Below are positions 31,463 to 42,000 of a stretch of DNA of 64,000 nt, one piece after another. A model generated the notes under the pieces. It searched no databases. It saw nothing but the letters and a program-made list of their open reading frames with translations, and was not told where the DNA came from. Origin of the DNA: Antedon mediterranea (lineage: Eukaryota > Echinodermata > Crinoidea > Comatulida > Antedonidae); contig NC_092674.1 of the NCBI RefSeq assembly GCF_964355755.1, forward strand, positions 10,481,001-10,545,000, written 5' to 3'. The translations under genes were made by a program, and so were the position numbers. Each line of letters opens with the position of its first letter. The first letter of the stretch is position 1.

Positions 31463-32352
31463 ACAATGTTTATAAAATGTAGTTTAACTACCAAATGTGT
31501 ATGGATGATGAGTCCAATAGAAGAAATTACTACAACAAACATATACAATGTTTATAAAATGTAGTTTAACCACCAAATGTGTATGGATGATGAGTCCAAT
31601 AGAAGAAATTGCTACAACAAACATATACAATGTTTATAAAATGTAGTTTAACTACCAAATGTGTATGGATGATGAGTCCAATAGAAGAAATTGCTACAAC
31701 AAACATATATAATGTTTATAAAATTTAGTTTAACCACCAAATGTGTATGGATGATGAGTCCAATAGAAGAAATTGCTACAACAAACATATACAATGTTTA
31801 TAAAATGTAGTTTAACTACCAAATGTGTATGGATGATGAGTCCAATAGAAGAAATTGCTACAACAAACATATATAATGTTTATAAAATGTAGTTTAACTA
31901 CCACATGTGTATGGATGATGAGTCCAATAGAAGAAATTGCTACAACAAACATATATAATGTTTATAAAATGTAGTTTAACTACCACATGTGTATGGATGA
32001 TGAGTCCAATAGAAGAAATTGCTACAACAAACATATATAATGTTTATAAAATGTAGTTTAACTACCACATGTGTATGGATGATGAGTCCAATAGAAGAAA
32101 TTGCTACAACAAACATATATAATGTTTATAAAATGTAGTTTAACTACCAAATGTGTATGGATGATGAGTCCAATAGAAGAAATTGCTACAACAAACATAT
32201 ACAATGTTTATAAAATGTAGTTTAACTACCAAATGTGTATGGATGATGAGTCCAATAGAAGAAATTGCTACAACAAACATATATAATGTTTATAAAATGT
32301 AGTTTAACTACCAAATGTGTATGGATGATGAGTCCAATAGAAGAAATTGCTA
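31463..32352. repeat. 82-bp tandem repeat, about 11 copies
   Basis: Direct repeats with unit start ACAATGTTTATAAAATGTAG (or ATAATG...), near-identical over 890 bp. Diagnostic variants are ACAATG/ATAATG, AACTACC/AACCACC and CCAAATG/CCACATG. Three successive copies with CCACATG point to local copying. Each unit contains the palindrome GTAGTTTAACTAC. Confidence 0.97.
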
Positions 32353-35212
32353 AAAACGAACACAAAAAAACCTTTTAGAACCAAAGTTCTAGAGTATCTA
32401 ATGTATTCTCACACACATTTAATATTGATAATCATAATGTAAATGTCCAATATTTACTGTAAACTGTCAAACATCCTTCTTGGGCTTTTAGGTGCATGAG
32501 TATGATTTAAAGACTGTCTTATAATTTCCCAGCCGTAATTTCCAACAGCATTCTCAGAAGAATCTCTTCAAAAAAGCCCACATTGGTTGTAATTAATAAG
32601 TTCAATAACACAAAAAACTGACCCTAAATTGATATGTTTTCGAAATAAAATTGTTATTAAAGTAAAATCCTTATTTATGGCATTTTAAAAACATACTGTT
32701 TACTATGCCATTAACTCTTGCACACTAAAAAATTCCCTGTGCACAGAATGGATTATTCCACATCAAAGTCTCACAAAATGAGATGAAAATGAGATGTATG
32801 CAGTGTCTGTGAGCAAGCAATCACATGATCAGAATGCGCAGCAATATTAAGAGTAATCCATTAGGACTAAGAGGTCAATTTTGTCTGAATCAATATCACC
32901 AACTAATTTCCGCCACCCACATAAAAAATAAATTTCAATAGTAACTAAAAATGTAATAAATAATAATGTTTTTTTCATTAATGCATCTCATAAATAATAT
33001 ATGAAATCTGCAGGATGTCTAATTATTAAATTATGAATAATAATCAAAATTGTATTACAGTAAGTCACTCTGTAATGATTGTACTTTAATTAATAATTAT
33101 TTACAATTATTAATGAATTGATAGTTTAAAGTTTAATTTATAAATATTGATATTTTACTTCAACGGCATAAGGTATTCATTTATTTTGTTTATTTAAAAA
33201 CACAATCTGCACACATGTATATAAAAAAAAAATTATATAAACAAGTTCGATGATTATTAAAAACATGTGTGGAAGGAGGCGTACAAGTTTAACTTTACAC
33301 CTAGACTCCAAAAAATAAGCGAAGTATTGTACAGTAAAGGTTGGGCAGAAAAAGAGACAAAAAAATACTATACTTAATATTATTAATATTATTTTTAAAA
33401 AAGGAAAGGAACGGAGAAAGCAAAACACCTGACAAAGATATTCAGGTGACACACAACAATATCAAAATCATAATTATGCTAATAAACAATACCAATTTAT
33501 TCATCTGTGTAATATACAAAATGTATAATGATTTTGTTTGGTCATCATGTAAAAACTTAAATTTCTCCCAATATGTTTCTTAATCCCAGTTGTATTACAT
33601 TTTTTAACAACGGGTAATTTAAATAACTTGTATTACTTCACTTGTTAACAGTACCTGCTCAAAACCTGTGTATTGTATGTAAAACTTTATTTCTTTAAGG
33701 GAATAACTGGATTGGGACAGGATAGGGTTATTTTATCACAAAATTATTTTAACTTATAAGTTGGGAAAGTCTGTAGCCCTAATTATATGATTAGCAATAT
33801 AGGCCTAACTATCTTCCTAAGTTCACCTTTCCACAAAATATTGCTCAAGATATGCTTTATAAAAATATATATATATTTACTAAAACATTTCTTCATGCTT
33901 TTTTTATTCTCATTAATTGAATGTTTCAATACTAATTATCATAATCTTGGGTGCTGGCCAATGGGTTGCAGGAAACTAGATTGGTTAAATAATGTGAAAT
34001 CATCATTGTGTTAAGGCAATCACAACGTTTGCCTAATCTACTCTATGCCCTTAATAATCCCTTTCCCCACACATTATGTCTTTCCATTTCCCCTGCCTAC
34101 ATCTATGCCCCTGCTATTTTCATCCCCACCCCTAGAAACCTGATTGTACAAGAGTCACTGTAGAGATAAATTAAGTAGCTGTCTGTCCTTGTTATTGAGC
34201 GAAGTAGAATTAATTAGAAAATTTCTTAATTGGTTTAATAAGGAACACAATGATGATTCGTTATTATGACTTAATTACATCTAATTTATCATAATGACAT
34301 GCTTTACCATCATGGTAGTGTAGAAAGTGAAATAGGGAATTGACAACATTGCTAATATTTCCATGATGCAGTATAGAGCCAAAACAACAATAAATCAAGA
34401 TTGGGGCTATAGCCAAAGCTATCACAACATGTAATACAATGCATAGATGCTTGCTATATTCTATAGTTTAGGCGGACGTTCCCAAAACCATGGGTCACGC
34501 CCAAATTTGGACCGCAAAAGATTTGTAGTGGACTGTGAGGTGGCTTGAGAAATTGAAACAAAAAATGATTTAGTGTAGTAAGCGCCTTTATTTTAGCCAT
34601 ACACAGCTTACGACAACAAAGTGTCAAGATTATTAATGGTGTTTGCTTGTTACGTGGTTAGGCCTTTAGATGTGGTACATAATTTCTAAAATTGTCTTAG
34701 ACAATGGAAGACTATTTTATATTAGCCTTATATTACATATTGTGCCGTGTCAGGTACTGCGAACCCGATTTTAGACCGCGTAATAAAAAGTTTGACGATC
34801 ATTTTGAATTGGTTTTAGGCCTAATAATGATTTAAAAATAAGTGAAATGAAAACAGCACTTTTTATGAAATAAATGACAATAAACTTAAGTAAATGAGGA
34901 TGTGATGCTTAATGCACTACTGTAGTAAATGTCAGCAGAATTATATTTTACCTATCTTATCTATGTTCAAAATACTGATTCAAAACTAGCCCTACTAACT
35001 TAACTAGCTTAGAACTCAAGCATCAACTTTAGGTTCGTTTACAAACCCCTAGGGCTCGACCAGGTATGAATGATTGCCTAGTTTGCTCAGGCTTAGACCT
35101 TCACGATCTCTGTCACGCCGAACTGTCAATATCACTGAAAAAAACACGTTCCTTGCTTAATACCTCTTTGTCAACTTAACTTTCATACGTTTTGAGATTC
35201 ATTAAAACTTAC
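32353..35212. other. No gene seen
   Basis: AT-rich sequence with short unsupported ORFs on both strands (33177-33452, 33341-33583, 33787-34014). No repeat border or splice-supported exon was found. Confidence 0.5.
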
Positions 35213-35450
35213 CGTTTGACAAGCTTACTTCAAATAAGATTAAATGCTAAGAAAAACACTAAAAACCGGGTGGAATTTTACTGTCTACCTCAACAGAAGT
35301 AGCTTAGAATATTCGCCTGTTGAGGGCTGCAATTCACTTTCTAGAAAAAAGGTGGGTTTGATGTATGTTTGTCAATATTTATTTCCGGTTGAAGAGAAGT
35401 TGTCATGCGTAAACTTGACTTTAGTCACACAAGCGGAAAAATTGGCTTTT
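35213..35450 (-). other. Candidate distal 5' UTR exon (strong donor)
   Basis: The minus strand reads GTCAAACG then GTAAGTTTT at 35212 downward, a near-perfect donor. The next minus-strand coding exon to the left is the APBB start exon, which itself begins at an acceptor. This could therefore be a first non-coding APBB exon. The right border and any promoter are undefined. Confidence 0.25.
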
Positions 35451-35694
35451 CATTAAAATTAAGAACAACAATAGAATCAGCAGAGAATAAACCATAAGTA
35501 TCACTACAATAAATAAAGAAGACCTCTGTATTGTTGTAATCCAATTGATTTTGTAAACTAATAATTGACGAATGCTAATCCCACGATCCGAATTTAAAGA
35601 AATTTAGAAAGGACACTGTGTTAATAGGCATCATTATTAAAATAAAACAAATATTTCTTACAAAAAACGCTGCTCACTTATTGACGTAATAGTT

Positions 35695-35850
35695 TTAAAG
35701 ATATATTGTCCCTCTGAACAATATTTTTTATTTCAAATTTGTGTTTGAATGTGTCATTTTATTGTCACATAATAGTTATTTTACCTGAAAAAATGTAATT
35801 TAAAGCAAAAAATACTTAAATTGTCTGTCAGACAATGGTTTTTGAGTTAT
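35695..35850. repeat. Dispersed repeat fragment shared with zinc-finger gene flanks
   Basis: TTAAAGATATATTGTCCCTC at the left and AATTTAAAGCAAAAAATACT further on match, in reverse orientation, the flanks of the zinc-finger copies (for example 51950-52070). They also match 18120-18250 more weakly. Confidence 0.55.
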
Positions 35851-36169
35851 AATTAAACGTTTCTTTTCTTTTTTTATGTGAACAAATATTATTTTTTTGT
35901 TACAGAGTCTGTGTTTCATATCAGTCACTTTAGTTTATTTTATTGCTAAGGTCAAGTCTGGGGGTCATTTCATCACGCCTAGATACTTCAAGTGTGAAGT
36001 ATCATCTGACAGCGAATTATATAATAATATCATGGGACTCATAAATACCAGAAATGCTTTGGGATTTGTCATTCAACCGTTAAACTCTTTTCCCAGACGT
36101 GTTTTGGTGGTACCTATAAATTACAGTCGAGTATGCATTTTAGCAAAATTGTCAACCTTAGATATATAA

Positions 36170-36234
36170 CTGCTGCTTTACTTTCGGTTTCTTAATGAGT
36201 CATCCTCCTGGGACGTAGCGGGCTAAAGCAGCAG
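36170..36234. repeat. Orphan 11-bp perfect inverted repeat
   Basis: CTGCTGCTTTA (36170-36180) and TAAAGCAGCAG (36224-36234) enclose 43 bp. This could be a small hairpin or MITE relic. No target duplication or coding context is seen. Confidence 0.5.
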
Positions 36235-37214
36235 CGTGACAAGGTATACCATACCACTGTGGCAGAAAATGTTAATTACTTATTATTTAAACGAATATTT
36301 TTCTACGATTTGAATAAAATCATTCTCAAATCCACAAATAATTTTATCAGGAAAATGTTAATACTCTACACTCTGGAAAAAAATAAATAAATCATAGCCT
36401 ATAATTAACACAATACAAAAAAGCAATCCCTAGAATCTCCCGTATTTTATGAATATCTCATATATTGTTTGTAGGCCTATATTTTTTTGTGTTTTCATTG
36501 ATTGCGTTTGTCCGTTTTTATATTTTTATATCGACATTTATTGTTAAACTTTGTCAAATCAAGTTGCAATAAAGAATGTATTTATTAAGATTATTATTTA
36601 GAACCAGAGATGAACGGTATACTTTCGGGCATAGGCTATTGTACACATTTTCATGCCGAACCTTTAGGCAGTAACAGTCCAGACGGTCAAATCACGTCTG
36701 GGAGAAGAGAGTATGAAAATATATACTATCACGTAGGCCTATAAATAGAGTGTTTCCAGGCTATTTTTTACGTTACACAAGATGTTTACTGATTGAAGTA
36801 ACCCATTAGAGGTGGAAAATGATTTTACAAAATTAATGTAAGCCTATATACAAAATATTTGCCAAATTGCAGTGGTGGAAACACGCTCGCTAAATACCAT
36901 TTTTTGAGATGACAGAAGACAAGTAGGCCTAACGGAAATCCTATAGGCCTACATGTAATTCATTTTTTAAACGGTACAATATTTTGTTTTAAAAGTATTT
37001 TTAATGGATAATTATTGTTCATGTCTGGCACAGGTTATTGATCTAGTTTAGTATTATACATTTACCGTAACATAGCTACAAAAGATCGCATCATGCTAGC
37101 CATTCAAAAATTGATCAAACTCATGATGTGGACTGGTTGCTGAATCTTCTAATAGATAATTTAGACGTTTTACACATGTAGAGAATACAGTATATGATTA
37201 CTTTGATTCAATAA

Positions 37215-37400
37215 ACGTTTTATATTTATTTTTAAAATGTATTTGGTCTACTGTTTTTATGTCTAAGGGTCCTCACCCGACAGTGATTTAGTTCACTTTT
37301 GGGATGCCCTAGCTGTCTCATGTTCTGGCTGTTATTTATTATTTTTGTGTATTTTATTGTTTTGTTTATTGTTTTTAGACGAATAAATGAAATGAAGTAG
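37215..37400 (+). mobile_element. LINE 3' UTR remnant (CR1-like)
   Basis: A T-rich 3' UTR with TGGGATGCCCTAGCTGTCTC ends in GAATAAATGAAATGAA. This is the same kind of tail as the LINE at 47669-49009. No coding part is left. Confidence 0.55.
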
Positions 37401-38734
37401 TAGTAGTTGTTCAATTCAAAACATTATCCAACTTCTCTTTGGGCTCTACACGAGTAAATGAATTACTAGGATAATAATAATGCCAATTTTATGAAAAGCT
37501 TTAAAATGAATAAAAACAAATTCATTGAATTTCAAATTTTCATTGCAAAATAGAATGTGCAAAATTCTTCAATGAGACTATTTATATTTGTATGTAAAAA
37601 AACCCCCCTCCCAATTTTGGAAGCATTAAAGGTAGAATGGTTGACTCTTGACTTCTAGGAGCAATCACTCGTTAGAGTAATCACCCTTCGACAGTATTAG
37701 GTTATAAATACCAGTAATGCATTCCCAGGACATGAAAGCTAAATAAAGTAACTAATTTTTTTGTGCTTTTTAAATTTTTATAAAATTTTTTTTTGTTTGT
37801 TTGTTGGGGGTGTTTTTTGTAATGATACATCATATATTATATGTTATAATATATTACCATGTAGTAGTATAAATATGACACTGCAAATTCAATCAGTTGT
37901 TGAATGAAGAATTTTTTTCTACTATCCATATCTTGTGGAAGAACTATATTAAAGAATAATAATACCAACACATTTATCAAGAGTTTCACAAGGACTTTTT
38001 GTAATAAACCCATAACTGGTATGCTTGATTACATGTTAATATTTATATTTATGCACAATGTTTTTTATGCCTAAACAATATTGGTGTTGAAAAGGAGCAT
38101 CTTGACACCTACATTAATATATACAATTGAAGAAAACAATTGAAAGAAAACAATTATAAGCCCAAACAAATCAACATATTATTTACATATTTTATAAATT
38201 GAATACATCTGTACATAATTATATAAAACTATGAATGCGTAGTAAAAAATATGAATATTCATTTTGAAATAGTATGAGGGTGAACAATAATGAAAATTGT
38301 GCCTATAAATAGAATGAATTTTCCGGTCCAACAAACTACCATGAAAGCAACGCAGTACAATGTTATGGGGACTAATAAGCCTTCAAGTAATTATTAGTAC
38401 TGAATCATAAATGTGGTACCTGCCTGTTTGAGATGATTTTATGATGCTTCCTTCTGATTTCTTTACATACCAGGAATAACATGTAATAAAGACTGTTCTA
38501 AAATCTATGATAAAATCTCAAACACTAAAAGAAATAATTCCTTTTTGTTGAATTTTAATTGTTTTATATGTTCATATTGTATGTATGTGTGACTTAAGTT
38601 AATAAAGTAAATCAATCTAATTACAGTGATTAGTACACGTATGTGATTCCTTAAAAAATGGAAGTTGAAAGTCTTGACGCTTCATGTTCATGAAGCCCAG
38701 AAGTAATTTCCATATTTTGAATTGAAGTTAACTG
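37401..38734. other. Intergenic, no gene seen
   Basis: AT-rich region downstream of the SAM-domain gene. On the minus strand an ATTAAA at about 38555 could serve its polyadenylation. Plus-strand AATAAA near 38602 has no associated gene. Confidence 0.4.
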
Positions 38735-39049
38735 TCATACCGATGTGTTTTTTATTGTTGACCCTAAACACCGGACAATTGATGTTGTAGAAATTGGCAT
38801 CTCAAAAACATGCAATCCAATGAACTGCCAGAATTTTTGTGTCCAACTCGAATACTCTAAATTAAAAATACAATGGGCTTTAAAACTAATGTCAAATCCA
38901 TCAACTGCTGTTAGTCCAGCCTCCACAGCCATGTGATCAATTACTACGTAGTATTGAGTAGGGCATAGTTTAGGTCCAACTGCGAGTATAAATGGCTGCG
39001 TGAAAATACTCCCCTTGTTGCAAGCAAACTCATCTACATCCGTTCCTTC
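38735..39049 (-). CDS. SAM-domain gene exon 10 (stop codon)
   Basis: Acceptor TTATTTCAG. 104 codons and TGA at 38737-38735. Encodes PKLCPTQYYVVIDHMAVEAG, DGFDISFKAHCIFNLEYSSW and FWQFIGLHVF, the most family-like part of the protein. Confidence 0.85.
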   Translation of the reverse strand, partial: EGTDVDEFACNKGSIFTQPFILAVGPKLCPTQYYVVIDHMAVEAGLTAVDGFDISFKAHCIFNLEYSSWTQKFWQFIGLHVFEMPISTTSIVRCLGSTIKNTSV

Positions 39050-42000
39050 CTGAAATAACAAAGAATGGATTGATAATGATAAAAATGCATTTTAATACCT
39101 TTCCCTGTGTTTGCTTTATTTGACAGGGAAACAGGCCTACAGTATATAAATAGGAAAATGTTTTGACTGAACTTGATAGAGAAATATATAAACATTTTTA
39201 GAATGAATTTTTGAAGATGATAAATGCCGTCGCAAATTCCATGCAGAAACATCTTCCAGTGTTAAGACTTGAGCACACTAATTGGTCAAATCAACTAAGT
39301 CACCAGCTAAATTGACCAAGAAAAGTCAAATCCGAATGCTGGCTATAATTCCAATTAAACAAGACCAATGGTTAATTTTTGTCTAGGTAAAACTAATAAC
39401 GCTGCCTAAAAGACCAATTTAAACATGCGACTCTAGTAAACTCTAAGAGTTCATGACCTTCACCCTGTGGTGGTGGTCAAATTTCAGTAAACCATGGTAA
39501 AACTAACTAAGTTAAATTATCAAAGTGTGAACAATGGTAAAATTTTCAATGACATTGGCTAAAGTTACAATTACAGTGCGGACATGGCTTTAAATATAGA
39601 TACGTAGTAAAAAGACATCTTACAGGAACATATTGAATTAAAAAATCCATCGTTGTCGATATTCCATCACTTTGCATCCTTTCCATATGGTCTCTTTTGG
39701 CCGATGCATTACCATGAAGAAGTTTAAAAACCACAAGGAATGCACAAAGATCACCTAAACGAGAAGAAATAATTGGTTGAATGTTTGGTTAAAAGATTCA
39801 TTACTTACTCAGTAATTCCTTGATAGCACTGGCCTTACTTTGGTCAAACTAACCTAATTTCACCAAAAACAGGCTACAATTCCTTTAGGGTTAAATTACC
39901 CAAGCCAAATATATTTATTTATAATTAATTTTACCATGAAGGAAAAAAAAGTTTTTTCTTCATGATTTAACCACCGCTTACCAAGGTCTCGATAAAACTA
40001 TAAGGTCACCACTGTTACTTATACAGACCACTGCCAGCCCAGTAGAACTTACCATGGTCATGGTAAAACTAGCCACTGTGGCTAAAAAGTCCAAACTGAA
40101 CGTGTCACATGGGAAACACGTGTCAATCATAGTTTTTAACATCACAGTTAAATTTGGTTAAAATCATAAAATTAATGGCGTGAAATTATCCAAGTGCGAA
40201 CAACGGCTACATTTATCGATGACCTTTCAAGTCCAGTGCGAACAAGGCTTTAGAAACACTTACTGTTGCCATTCTCGTAACTTTCGATCAAATCTGTAAT
40301 ATTCTGACTTTCTCTCCTTCCATGGGCTAGTATCCGGTTAACAAAATATGAACTCCATGTTGAAGTAAAATTGTTAACTTTCTCTTTATGAAACATTTCA
40401 AATTCTAAATTTATCTGTAAGGCAAGAAATACACTATTAATAGATTATTGTTATATAGTGCATATAAGCATGTCCTACTGTATGTTTAAGTAAAACAAGA
40501 AATGGCAAAATTGTAATATAAATTAAAAAGCTTGTTGAAAATGGAAAGTCTTTAGCTGGGTCAGCAAAGTGTTCAAAGTAAGACATTGTCTGATTGAAAT
40601 TGGTAGGGAGTAAAAGCCCTCTGATAATGAATACATGTCCAAGCTAACATTGACCACCTGATCTAAGAGATCTAGTAGGCTGGGTAAATATGAAAATACT
40701 GAAGATGTTAAAGCCTAACATAGATTAGGAAGGCAAAATGGATGGAGGGGTGGTTAAACACTCCAATTTGTCACTTTGTTTATTCTCTAGTTTGTGGAGG
40801 ATATATTGAGAGCAGTGGTTTAGCACTTCTAATGGGCTCTTCAATATTGGGTAGTTGCATTGGTGGTGCTCTGGGGCTCTCATGTTCTGGGGCTCCTTAA
40901 GCTCTGAGGCCATGGGTTTAGCCAGTGAGCACTCATAGCTGTTATGCCACTGATGAAAGAGTTGGGTGCAGGTTTTTAGGTGTTCAATAATGGAGAGCTG
41001 TGGAGACAACAATATGAACAACCTTTTCTTTTATTTGATCTTCCATTTTGATTGTTGGTTGTAGTGGCTGCATTTCAATCTCCATAGGTCGTTCATCTTG
41101 TTTCAGTTTTTTTCTTCTTGCATATTTTTTAACTGGTCTGCAAGACAGTCTCAAGTTCTTTAACCTGTATTCTATGAATCCAGCTGCCCCTTTGTAAAAA
41201 TGCTCCTGAAAATTAATAAATGCATGAATATATAAAAATAAACAAATACATAACTTTGTTTGGCAATAATGTACGATAAATTTGAAATTAGTTCAGATGA
41301 GTTATGTTTCTTTTCAATGCTGGCATGTATTATTGTTCTAGATCACTTATAATTAGATGATTCAAAAGGAAAAAGTATCCGCTATTTAGCAATTTTTCAT
41401 CGTTGTACCAGACTAAAGAGAAACATCAAGGATGAACAAAATGGATATAAACATGTTGCCTGGTGGCAACTACAGAATAGGTAATCAGATTTTTATATAC
41501 TGAATTCCATGTCTAGATCTAGTGTGTTTACTAAAACGACTTACATGTCCCTCCATACCAGGTGTTGTATCCTTAGTTGCTGGAAACACTCTGACAATTT
41601 CTTTGGCTAACAATATTTTTTCAGGTGACGTCGGATATCTACAAAAAGTTAAAATGTGTGGCAACAGAAAGGTTATTAGCATAATACTCTAAATTAATCG
41701 GTATATTTCTCAATGAATTTGGTGCATCACGATTCACACTGGATCTTTTCAATTCAGTTGTAGTTCACTTCACATTTGAGAACTTACGTTGAGCTGCTTT
41801 CAGTTCCAGGTCGACATATGACCTTTATGGTGAAAGAAAGCCCAATTGTAAAGAAAAAATTTCTATTCAAACTGTGTACTACTTACAGTCCTCTTTGCTC
41901 TACTAAAGAAGCAACGCCTAAATTAACAATCAATTTTCTTTGTTTGCTCGTTGGTGGTAGACCACTGTCTTTAACACTGAGGTACTTCCGTCCTTCAACA

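Noticed and set aside
31463-32352. Hammerhead-like words in the 82-bp repeat (TGATGAGTCC followed by GAAGAAA)
   Set aside because: The essential C of CTGATGA is A, stem II does not pair beyond two bases, and no stem III or cleavage triplet could be placed.
35897-36169. 90-codon plus-strand ORF with a hydrophobic start
   Set aside because: No family resemblance, no supported exon borders, and weak start context.
40725-41021. 98-codon minus-strand ORF next to SAM-gene exon 7
   Set aside because: It is out of frame with exon 7, has no splice-site support and no recognisable motif.
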